Assembly: GCF_000744435.1 (NCBI RefSeq)
Contig: NZ_JQLX01000011.1
Location: 124,001-188,000 of the forward strand
Length of the DNA stretch: 64,000 bases
Source: Hippea jasoniae
GTDB taxonomy: Bacteria; Campylobacterota_A; Desulfurellia; Desulfurellales; Hippeaceae
Direction: 5' to 3'
Shown: positions 26,373 to 34,800 of the stretch, piece after piece
Layout of the letters: every line of letters starts with the position of its first letter
Numbering within the stretch: position 1 is the stretch's first letter
Program-made: the position numbers and the translations under genes
Notes under the pieces: generated by a model
Databases searched by the model: none
What the model was told of the DNA's origin: nothing
What the model saw: the letters and a program-made list of their open reading frames with translations, nothing else

Positions 26373-27827
26373 CTAGGGATAGGGTATGGTTGATCTGGGC
26401 GGTATCAGCGTGTATTTACTACCATCGTCTGTGATTATAGATATACCCTCATGAAGGACGGGCTGTATCAGAGGTTTTTTTGTTATTGCCTTAAAGAACG
26501 CATTGTAAGCTGCGCCTCTTGAAACGGCAAGCTGAATGTCATCTGCATCACTATAAAAACCTATCTGTGCCTTTTTGAAAAATTTTTTTAGGGATTCTTG
26601 AACCTGTGGAATTAAAGAGCTGCCACCAACAAGCAGGCAGAAATCTATATCGTCTTTATCGATATAGGCTTTGGTGAGTGCATCGTTTATGGGTGAAAAT
26701 ATTGACTGTGTAATTCTGTAGTCATTCATAGATAAGTATATAAGGTCAGTATCTAAAAATGGTTTTAAAATATTCTCAAACTCTTCAGCGGATATTGACG
26801 GATTTGATAGTTTAAAACTTCTTTTTGGCAGTCTGCAGATCAATGAAGGTTGCGAAACCCTGATTTGCTGTTTTTCTTTATTGTATATTTTTAGCTTTTT
26901 TGATTTTTCTATCTGTCTGGATATACCTATTTTTAAAGCCTCTGCAACAGGCAGCAGCTGAGGTTCAAGCCCTTTTTTCTTCTCAGCCCATGTTAAATCA
27001 AGCGGATCAAGGCCGTTTTCTTTGAATAGTTCTGGCAGTAGAATTTCATATACTATTGCTTTGTCTATATCTGAACCTCCCAGCCTGTGGTAGCGCGAAA
27101 TGGAAAGTTCAGATATTTTTAGTTGCCCTGTATCGTCTTTTGAAATCTCAACAACAGCAACATCACATGTGCCACCACCAAAATCAAAGACCACGCATTT
27201 TATGGGCGTTTCTGTTATTGTATCGATAAATTCACTATCGTTGTGTATGAAGTAATCTATTAAAGCAGCGGTGGGCTCCTCTAAAAGGTCATCCTCTTCC
27301 ATCGGTATATCGGCATATTTACAGGCAAGCAGCGTGTCTCTTCTCTGGTTTAGCTGAAAAGATGCGGGCACGGTTACGCAAAATTTATCTATGTTTTTAC
27401 CAAGTATTTTTTCTGCCTGCGTTTTTATAAAGGAAAGAATTGTGCCACCGATTTTATAGGGCCTGTTTAGGTTTTCATCTGCTCTAAAATACACCTTTTT
27501 TAAGCCCATCTCATTTTTTGTATTGAAGAATAGGTTCTTTTCAGGAACAAGAGAAAATTCACTGGCAAAAGCCATCAACCGCTTCGCACCTTCGCCAACT
27601 ACAACAGTTTCATTGTCAATTGTTGCAACAACGGAAGGTATAAGGGGTGAATAAACCTCGCCGCTATTTGTAGGCTGGGGTAAGCAAAGGGTTTGCATTT
27701 TAAAATCGCCATTTTCGTATTGGATAACAGAAATTGTGGAATTTGTTGTTCCAAGGTCAATACCCGCAACCATAATTCTTTCAGTCATGCTATAATTAAA
27801 ATCCCCGAATAATTTTAATTTTTCCAT
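26373..27827 (-). CDS. Hsp70/DnaK-like protein, N-terminal part ended by in-frame TAG
   Basis: An actin-fold ATPase of the Hsp70 superfamily, 484 aa. Phosphate-1 motif AGIDLGTTNSTISV is near residue 20, phosphate-2 VVFDFGGGTCDVAV near 210, and adenosine motif LLVGGSSLIPQVQ near 400. It ends at PPRSTIPYP, which in Hsp70s lies at the beginning of the substrate-binding beta domain, so that domain is cut short. The frame stays open for 299 codons after the TAG. It is a divergent stand-alone Hsp70, not the housekeeping dnaK (no grpE or dnaJ nearby). The AAAGGA site before the ATG at 27827 supports the start. Confidence 0.85.
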   Translation of the reverse strand: MEKLKLFGDFNYSMTERIMVAGIDLGTTNSTISVIQYENGDFKMQTLCLPQPTNSGEVYSPLIPSVVATIDNETVVVGEGAKRLMAFASEFSLVPEKNLFFNTKNEMGLKKVYFRADENLNRPYKIGGTILSFIKTQAEKILGKNIDKFCVTVPASFQLNQRRDTLLACKYADIPMEEDDLLEEPTAALIDYFIHNDSEFIDTITETPIKCVVFDFGGGTCDVAVVEISKDDTGQLKISELSISRYHRLGGSDIDKAIVYEILLPELFKENGLDPLDLTWAEKKKGLEPQLLPVAEALKIGISRQIEKSKKLKIYNKEKQQIRVSQPSLICRLPKRSFKLSNPSISAEEFENILKPFLDTDLIYLSMNDYRITQSIFSPINDALTKAYIDKDDIDFCLLVGGSSLIPQVQESLKKFFKKAQIGFYSDADDIQLAVSRGAAYNAFFKAITKKPLIQPVLHEGISIITDDGSKYTLIPPRSTIPYP

Positions 27828-27857
27828 GCTTTGTCCTTTCTTTTTATTATTTTCTCG

Positions 27858-27886
27858 ATGTTAGCTCTCTTTTTTGCAGGTGTCAA
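27858..27886 (-). promoter_or_regulatory. promoter of the Hsp70-TPR/SF1 operon
   Basis: On the minus strand, TTGACA (27881-27886), a 17-base spacer and TAACAT (27858-27863), 30 bases before the Hsp70 start. No CIRCE-type inverted repeat is seen, so HrcA control is not supported. Confidence 0.5.
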
Positions 27887-28027
27887 GAAAGGTGTTTATG
27901 ATTACATAAAACAAAAATGCTCTACATATCTTTATAAGAGATGTCTGGCATCTATAAAGATAGCAGTGAATACGGGCTAAGATAATAGAGGATATTCCTG
28001 ATTAAATAAAAGATAGAAAATTCATCC

Positions 28028-28438
28028 TCATGGCCTCTTTTTAACCCAGTTTTCCACCTTTAGACCTTTAATTCTTTTGAATTCTTTTTCATTGTTTGTG
28101 ACCAAGACTAAACCGTTTGCCAGTGCTACTGATGCTATTTGCATGTCTAATTCACCGATTATATTGCCTTCCCTTTTTAGAATGCTCTTTATTTTTCCAT
28201 ATCCAACTGCGCATTTTTCATCAAAACCGATTATATCAAATGGAATAAGAAAACTTTCCACAATTTTCAGGTTCTTTTCAATAAACTGAGAATTATATGC
28301 TCCAAAATATAGCTCTGCCACTGTAATTGAGCTTATCTTTGCATCCCCTATACTCAAAGCTTTAAGTTTATTAAAAACCTCAACAGGCTTCTTTTTGATT
28401 ATATAGATGCATATATTGGTATCCAGCAAAAACATCAA
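28028..28438 (-). CDS. vapC: VapC-family PIN-domain toxin
   Basis: A 136 aa PIN-fold ribonuclease toxin. The acidic catalytic residues are in FLLDTNICIY (Asp6-Thr7-Asn8), VAELYFG (Glu near 42), ELDMQIASVAL (Asp near 98) and the C-terminal LVTNNEKEF. It overlaps vapB by 4 bases and is expected to cleave tRNA or rRNA when the antitoxin is lost. All key residues are present, so it is likely functional. Confidence 0.92.
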   Translation of the reverse strand: MMFLLDTNICIYIIKKKPVEVFNKLKALSIGDAKISSITVAELYFGAYNSQFIEKNLKIVESFLIPFDIIGFDEKCAVGYGKIKSILKREGNIIGELDMQIASVALANGLVLVTNNEKEFKRIKGLKVENWVKKRP

Positions 28439-28656
28439 AACAGCTCTTCCCTTTCTTGAGAACCCTGCTCTCTTATTAACTCGGCTTTCTCAAAACTACC
28501 CCACCAATTCTCCCAGAAATCATCGCTTTCTTCTACAAGCAGAATTCCTTTTCCTATTTTTTTTATGTAAACATTTTTTGAGTTTAATCTAAACTCTTTT
28601 GGGAGTCTTAATGCTTGAGAATTTCCGCTTTTAAATGTTTTCGTTTTTACAATCAT
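28435..28656 (-). CDS. vapB: VapB-family antitoxin (AbrB/SpoVT fold)
   Basis: A 73 aa antitoxin. The swapped-hairpin DNA-binding domain is in FKSGNSQALRLPKEFRL; the C-terminal half (DDFWENWWGSFEKAE) should bind VapC. A strong GGAGG ribosome site precedes the ATG. It autoregulates its own promoter in known homologues; a palindrome lies at the -10 region. Confidence 0.92.
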   Translation of the reverse strand: MIVKTKTFKSGNSQALRLPKEFRLNSKNVYIKKIGKGILLVEESDDFWENWWGSFEKAELIREQGSQEREELF

Positions 28657-28683
28657 AAATTACCTCCTTAGGATATACATTTT

Positions 28684-28713
28684 AGTATATACTACTGCTG
28701 ACTTGCATGTCAA
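28684..28713 (-). promoter_or_regulatory. vapBC promoter with AGTATATACT palindrome
   Basis: On the minus strand, -35 TTGACA (28708-28713), 18-base spacer, -10 TATACT (28684-28689). The palindrome AGTATATACT (28684-28693) covers the -10 and a second GTATAT lies just downstream of it, a plausible VapBC operator. Confidence 0.6.
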
Positions 28714-28777
28714 GTATTGCATGCGCAATTGCAAGGTAAATAATAAATAATCAGATAATGTTTAATTTTTGAAGGTG

Positions 28778-29314
28778 TCAAGAAAAGCGTTTGATGTTTT
28801 GTAGTCTGGAAAGCGTCCATGAAACAATGAGCGATATTGCAACGCAAACAAAACTACCTGCTATAAAGCCTATCTTTTTAAACAGCACCATTGCCGATAT
28901 ATCGTATGCATACAGCGACAGCGAACCTATGGGCGCCTTTTTCATAAAGTAAAACAATTGTTCTGGGCTGTAGTAGTAGTAGTGAAAGATAATCAGGCTT
29001 GAAAATGTCACCGATGGAAACATGGCAAAAACACCGCCCCAGAATGGATTTAGAACACTGCTTAAAACAACAACGCTTGAGATGGTTAAACCCACAAACA
29101 CAGCCCTTAGAAGAATTTGAAACGGCGTGTACTTAACCGGAGAAAGGTTGATCGGTTTTTTATGCAAATTGAGCAATATGTGAGAGGCAATAACAAACAG
29201 AAGATAGCCTGTTGTGCCTATTATTATGTTATGAATGTGGATTACTGCAAAGGGTAAAGCTAAAACCATCCACAAAAGAGTTGAGATAATCAAGGTAGCA
29301 ACAATCTGCTTCAA
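28778..29314 (-). pseudogene. membrane protein, second half (separated from first half by a frameshift)
   Basis: A 178 aa polytopic membrane fragment. Its frame is open upstream of the TTG at 29314, across the stop of the preceding ORF, with YLFFLSRYIKEKLKQI joining smoothly to the first half's last helix. It includes the repeat VFVGLTISSVVVLSS...GGVFAMFPSVTFSSL, which mirrors the first half's repeat. Known family: resembles DUF3147-like small membrane proteins, in duplicate. There is no ribosome site at the TTG, so independent translation is unlikely. Confidence 0.55.
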
Positions 29315-29334
29315 CTTTTCTTTTATGTACCTGC

Positions 29335-29607
29335 TTAAAAAGAAAAGATAGAAACATAGATATAGATTGTTGAGGCTGATATGCCAACCCCAAGCGGTAT
29401 AAGAGTTGATGGTGCAATCTTAGATACAGTCTGCGATGATGTTGTCCATCCTAAAAAGAAAAAACCAAGCATAAGCGTTGATGGAAACATCAAAATGATG
29501 CCTGCTGTTTTTTCACTTGATTTTTCCGCTATAAGTGTTAGAAAGGTTATGAAGATGCCACCTGCAAAGAATGAAATGAAAGTGTGCAGCAGTATGGAAT
29601 TATTCAA
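29335..29607 (-). pseudogene. membrane protein, first half (frameshifted before its second half)
   Basis: A 90 aa fragment with three hydrophobic helices and the repeat SFFAGGIFITFLTLIAEKSS...GIILMFPSTLMLG, similar to the one in the ORF that follows at 28778-29314. The ORF ends in the T-rich run at 29335-29350. Moving to the -1 frame there continues directly into the second half, which argues for one ~280-residue gene with a single-base indel, or for slippage in the T run. AGGAGG-like GGAGGT precedes the ATG. Confidence 0.55.
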
Positions 29608-29668
29608 AAAGACCTCCTTTAGATGCTTTATTATATTCTTTTTTTAAGCTTTTTTGAAGGAGTGAGCT

Positions 29669-29827
29669 GTGAAGTTGCTTATTATTGTTTTTTCTACTGT
29701 GTTGAGCTATATCGGATGGTGGCTTGGCAACAAAGAAAGCCTGATGTTTGCCTTATTTCTATCTGTTATTGGCGGTGTAGCTGGCGTTATATCTGCCGTG
29801 TGGTTTTATAGAAGGTTCATTGAGTAG
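29669..29827 (+). CDS. small membrane protein, 52 aa
   Basis: Too short for routine ORF lists. GTG start with ribosome site GAAGGAG 6 bases upstream; two hydrophobic helices (LLIIVFSTVLSYIGWWLG and LFLSVIGGVAGVISAVWF) separated by NKES, ending RRFIE. The glycine-rich second helix is typical of small two-helix membrane proteins. It ends one base before the convergent ZIP transporter gene. Function unknown. Confidence 0.65.
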   Translation: MKLLIIVFSTVLSYIGWWLGNKESLMFALFLSVIGGVAGVISAVWFYRRFIE

Positions 29828-29828
29828 G

Positions 29829-30599
29829 CTAAAAGGCGCTATCCAATATCAGCATAGTCAAAAAACCTATTAAAAAGCCAAAGGTAATGAGTCTATCTTT
29901 ACCTGTGCTGTAGATTTCAGGAAAAACCTCTTTTACTGTCACATAAATCATTGCACCGCCTGCAAGGCTCAAACCAAACGGAAGAAGAAAACCAAGAACA
30001 GAGAATGTAAATCCGCCGATAATGGCTGTTATAAACTCAGATACGCCGCTTAAAATGCCTACAAACAGAGGCATACCGATTTTTTTGTTTATCATCATAA
30101 GCGGCAAAGATACGGCAAGTCCTTCGGGTATATCCTGTATGCCGATTGCTATCGCTGTTGCAATACCGGTTTTTGGGTCGTTGATTATTGAAACGCCAAC
30201 AGCAAACCCTTCAGGAAAGTTGTGAATAATCAAGGCTATTGCTATAAGCCATATGCGTTTAAACTTTTCCTTTTTATCCTCAGGTCCATCATAACCGCTT
30301 ATGAAATGCTCATGCGGAACATTGCTCTCTATCAAAAATATCATAAAAAAGCCTGCTATGATACCAACCGATGTGATAAGTATGCCGCCTTCTTTTATCG
30401 ACGGCAGAATAAGGGATGTAAAACTTGCAACAAGCATAATACCGCCGCTGAATGCCATACTTAAATCCAAAGCCCCCTCGGGCAGCTTTTTAAAGATTAA
30501 CGCAAGCACAGAGCCAAAACTTGTAGCCGCCATAACAAAAACAGCGCCGTATAAAACAATCTGCATCGGCGTAGAGTTATTTATAAGCTGCTGAATCAT
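29829..30599 (-). CDS. zupT: ZIP-family metal transporter (ZupT-like)
   Basis: A 256 aa importer of zinc or other divalent metal with eight helices. The metal site motifs are HNFPEGFAVG (helix 4) and QDIPEGLAVS (helix 5). It shares an upstream region, carrying a tandem repeat, with a divergent cation diffusion facilitator, so uptake and efflux may be co-regulated. Confidence 0.92.
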   Translation of the reverse strand: MIQQLINNSTPMQIVLYGAVFVMAATSFGSVLALIFKKLPEGALDLSMAFSGGIMLVASFTSLILPSIKEGGILITSVGIIAGFFMIFLIESNVPHEHFISGYDGPEDKKEKFKRIWLIAIALIIHNFPEGFAVGVSIINDPKTGIATAIAIGIQDIPEGLAVSLPLMMINKKIGMPLFVGILSGVSEFITAIIGGFTFSVLGFLLPFGLSLAGGAMIYVTVKEVFPEIYSTGKDRLITFGFLIGFLTMLILDSAF

Positions 30600-30680
30600 T
30601 TTTCAGTCCTTTTAATAAACAACATTTATCCAATAATATTACAAATGGGCCGTATTTTAAAGTCAAAAAGCAAGTCAAGT

Positions 30681-30720
30681 ATAGTATATTAAAATTAAAA
30701 ATAGTATATTAAAATTAAAA
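30681..30720. repeat. 20-bp perfect tandem duplication between zupT and CDF genes
   Basis: ATAGTATATTAAAATTAAAA is present twice in direct succession (30681-30700, 30701-30720), in the divergent promoter region of two metal transporters. Each unit contains TATATT, a possible -10 for the CDF gene. Confidence 0.9.
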
Positions 30721-30760
30721 ATGGATTGTCAGCGGTCTTTTTGTTAGACTATGCGGGTCT

Positions 30761-31666
30761 ATGAAACAGAACAGTTCTAAAAGCGTGGTTATAGTGGCTT
30801 TTTCTGCCAATCTTTTAATAGCTTTATCCAAATTTGGCGTTTTCCTCTTTAGTGGTTCTTCCTCAATGTTTTCTGAGGCGATACACTCAACAACAGATAC
30901 ACTAAATCAAATTTTGCTTTTGATAGGTATCAGGCAGGCAAAGAAAAAAGCTGATAAATTACATCCTTTCGGCTATGGGAAGGAGCGCTTTTTCTGGGCT
31001 TTTATTGTAGCTATATTTCTGTTTCTATCAGGCGGGCTGTATTCTTTTGTTGTGGGTATCAAAAAAATAGAGCATCCCCATGGCACAGAAAATTTGCCCG
31101 TAGCTTTAGCTTTACTTGTTGTTTCCATGGTACTTGAAGGGGTATCCTTTTTAAGAGCAAAAAAGCAGATTGATTCACTAAAGGATTCTTTGTCTGTGTT
31201 TGAATTTATGAAAATGACATGCAGGGTAGAGCTGATAGTTGTGTTTTTTGAGGATTTAGCCGCACTTGTTGGCCTGTCGATAGCGTTTGTTTTTATTCTT
31301 TTGTCTTATTTAACAGACAACCCTATCTTTGACGGCACGGGCTCTGTTATTATCGGGATATTGCTTATGCTTATTGCTTTGATTGTGGCAAAAGAGATGA
31401 AATCTTTAATAATAGGCGAGGCCATACCCGGAAGTATGAAAAGTTTTATTATAGATGCAGTGAAATCTCAAAAGAATGTTAGGGGTATAAGAAACCTTAA
31501 GTCCATGGTACTGGATGAGGAATCTATACTTGTTGCCATGGAGATTGTTTTTAGTTCAAGTATAGCAGCCAGAGATGTAAGGGATACGATAGATAGCATA
31601 GAAAAAGTCATAACGGCAAAATACCCTCAAATAAAAAACATCTATATAGAACCAACCGTTGAGTGA
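30761..31666 (+). CDS. cation diffusion facilitator (CDF) metal transporter
   Basis: A 301 aa CDF efflux protein with six helices. SSSMFSEAIHSTTDTLNQILL carries the helix-2 metal-binding pattern, HPFGYGKERFFWA follows, and the cytoplasmic C-terminal domain ends IKNIYIEPTVE. Likely exports zinc, iron or manganese in exchange for protons. The ATG at 30761 lacks a clear ribosome site. Divergent from zupT. Confidence 0.9.
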   Translation: MKQNSSKSVVIVAFSANLLIALSKFGVFLFSGSSSMFSEAIHSTTDTLNQILLLIGIRQAKKKADKLHPFGYGKERFFWAFIVAIFLFLSGGLYSFVVGIKKIEHPHGTENLPVALALLVVSMVLEGVSFLRAKKQIDSLKDSLSVFEFMKMTCRVELIVVFFEDLAALVGLSIAFVFILLSYLTDNPIFDGTGSVIIGILLMLIALIVAKEMKSLIIGEAIPGSMKSFIIDAVKSQKNVRGIRNLKSMVLDEESILVAMEIVFSSSIAARDVRDTIDSIEKVITAKYPQIKNIYIEPTVE

Positions 31667-31886
31667 TTAGCCTTTCTTATAATTAATAAGACTTGCGGGA
31701 TATCTTCTCTTTAGCCTATTTGTTTGCATAGTTGTATGTTTAACTACTCTAAAATTTTTCACATCGTGACCTTGCAAAAGCAATTCTCATCTTCTCGCCA
31801 CAAAGGAAAAATATAATGATAACTTTATAACTTTCCTGATTTAAATAATTCTTGATTAATAATAAGTATAGAAATTTTAGATGTTT

Positions 31887-34800
31887 TTATAAATCATAGC
31901 TCATTGTTAGACCGCATTTATTGATTAATTGCTGTAGGTGCCTAAAAGCAGTTTTATAATTTTTATGAGCTTCCATAAAATATCCTTTATATTCAATAGG
32001 TGATTTAAATTGATTTCCCCCTTGATGAATAGGTTTTTTGGCAAGTAGATATCTTCTTGAGCTTGTAGCAAGAGGAATGCTACTTTCAACTTTACTAATA
32101 TATCCATTATCACAAAGATATTTCAAAACTTTGTAATATAATTCTCTTACGGTAGATCCTTTAAATCTAACGCCATTAATTGTAATAACAGTTTCTTTTT
32201 TTCTTGCTGTGTCTTTACCGATATTAGGACTTTCATAAGCATTCAAATCTTTATTTTGTATTTTGACTTTGCTTGCAACTGCGTCGGATTTATAACTTCT
32301 TAAGGATTTATCACTATTTGAATTATCAAAAACCAGATTATTAGTAGTGTTTCTAATATAAGGACTTATAGAGTCAATATTTGGGAAAATTACTCTTTCT
32401 TCAAGCATTGGCCAAAGACCCCGGAGCGCGTAGTCCTTATTTGCGTAGAAAGCACTCTCTCGAATACGAAAAAACTCCCATCCACACCGCTCTAATTGGC
32501 GCTGGCGTTGCACGTCCTCTTCATAACGGTCAACACCATGCCAGTAATCACCATCGCATTCAATCGCTAAACGCGCATGACCGCCTTCAACCACCAAGTC
32601 TATTCTTTTACCTGCAACCTCAAATTGAGGAGTAACAGAAAATCCTTTTCGCAATAATTCAAGCGCCACATCTACCTCAAACCAACTCTCAAATGGAGCC
32701 GGCGGTTTTACAAGGCTACGATTATCCTCCTTAGCCCTGCGCTCCAGTTTATTCCGGTCTATACCAGCAACTTGTTGAGGTTTTGTATACAAGAAGAATT
32801 CCAATAACTTTCGACGTAAATCCTTTTCACTTAAATCCTCCAATCGAACAGAATGAAAGAGCCACATCTGATCTCTGGCACGACTTGCGGCCACGTTGAA
32901 ACGTCTCTCATCCGCGGCCTTAGTGAGTGGACCTATTCTTTCATTTATAGCAGCGACCATTGAGAGAAATATCACATCACGTTCATCACCCTGGAAACTG
33001 TATGGATTTCCGCAAATAAGGCGCCGCCGCTCCATTTCCTCAGCACCGAGTTCCTTAAGTAGCAAATCTTCTATGAGTCCCGCCTGGGCATTACCTTGTA
33101 GCACAACAACCCCCATGGTCTTTTTAGCGTAGCGGTCATCAGAACACAATTCAACAATCTTTTCTACAATAGCGTTTGCTTCCGGACGATTTATCGCACG
33201 ACTATAACTTCCTTCTTTATGACCACCTTCGATAAAAGTATGCTTAAGAGGGGGCAGCCGATCAGGACCGTATTGTCTGAGTGGAATCAAGGGTGTATCA
33301 CTATAGCAGAGATCGTTACTGAATCGAATGATCTCCGGCATGCAGCGAAAGTGCTCCCGCAAGGTGATTCGCTGAGTTCCATGGCGAAGTTTTCCATGGT
33401 CGAATAGACTGCTTTCCACATCAAATGATGATTTGAAACTGAAATCATAAAGAAACTCCTCCATTAAACGATGTACAGCATCTCGGGGTAGTCCTACAGC
33501 CTCCGGGCTGATTTGCCTATCATCCCCAACAATTAATATTTTCTTTCCCAGATAAAACAACGGGAGTGCTTTGAGTCCACATTGTGAAGCCTCGTCAACT
33601 ATAATAACATCAAACATACCAGGAGCGGGATCTATAGTATCCCAGACCCGATGAAGTGGCATCACCCATGCGGGAACCGCCTCACGACATTGGTTGAGGT
33701 GTTGTTGAGCCTCACGCCTGTGGCGTGGTGCATGTTTTCCTGTCCCTTTACCAAGCCGCCTCATAGACTGCTGCCAAGCTTCCATGTGACGTCTATGATC
33801 TTCCTTGAGTCTAGAAAAGCAAAATGACCAGGCATGAATCGAAGCGAGCTTAGTAATGGTTTCGTTGATCTCGTCCACGATCTGCCTTGCTCGTTTTTCA
33901 AGAGCAGGGAGATCCTCCTTCTTTATATATTCTTCAATCCAGTGTCGGGCCTGTGCCCAACACCAGGCATCTCCTATATGTTGAAAACGTGCGTCCCAGT
34001 AAGGCTCGTTGCAAGTTAGCTTTAATTCATCGGTAAGACCTGGCAGCCATCGGCTCAATCTCGAGAGATATTTATCCATCTCTTGAAGACGCTGACGATC
34101 TTCTTTTAACTCCTGAATCTTGCTTGATGCTTTTGCGAAGCCATCTAAGTCGCGGTTACGAATAGCATTCATTAGTTCAATTGTTACGGGATGCACATTA
34201 TTGTTGTTAGTAATGGACGATATTTGAGTTTCAATATCTTGCAATTTTTCTGAGATTGACTGCTTATGCCTTATTACCTGTGCCAAACGGCAAGAGGTAA
34301 TAAGCTTTTCAATCTGAAATTCATCAGACCAGTCAGGTTCACTTATATCAATGCAACTATGTATAGTCTCACTACATTGCTCAATGAGATTCTCCAACGA
34401 CAATACATCTTCAAGAGCATTGTACATTGATTTTAGAGCCATCAGCTGTAAAGCGTAAGGGCCTGGAGTCTTATCAACCCATTTTTTCCAAAAATTCCAT
34501 GCCTTCTCAAGCTCGATTCGAACACGCAATACATTGCACAGAACAGAGAACTGTTCGACATTAGATGGGGAATGCCCACTTATGCGCACAGTCTTGATTA
34601 CATGAATGCATTCTTTCACTGTTTTGGGCCGAAACGGTCCCCAGCCCGGATTTCCTCCATTTTCTAAATATTTCTTCAGCTTGAGAGCGTCTTCATATAA
34701 CGTCATGATATCTGTACTATCTGGAATTTCAACGCTATTATTATCAGCAAGTTCAACTAAGGGTTCAACCGAGGCAATCACACACTTGGTTACACGGGCA

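Noticed and set aside
27879-28800. Repeat GGTGTCAAGAAA at 27879 and 28770
   Set aside because: Only about a dozen bases match exactly; the second is the coding end of the membrane protein, and chance similarity is sufficient.
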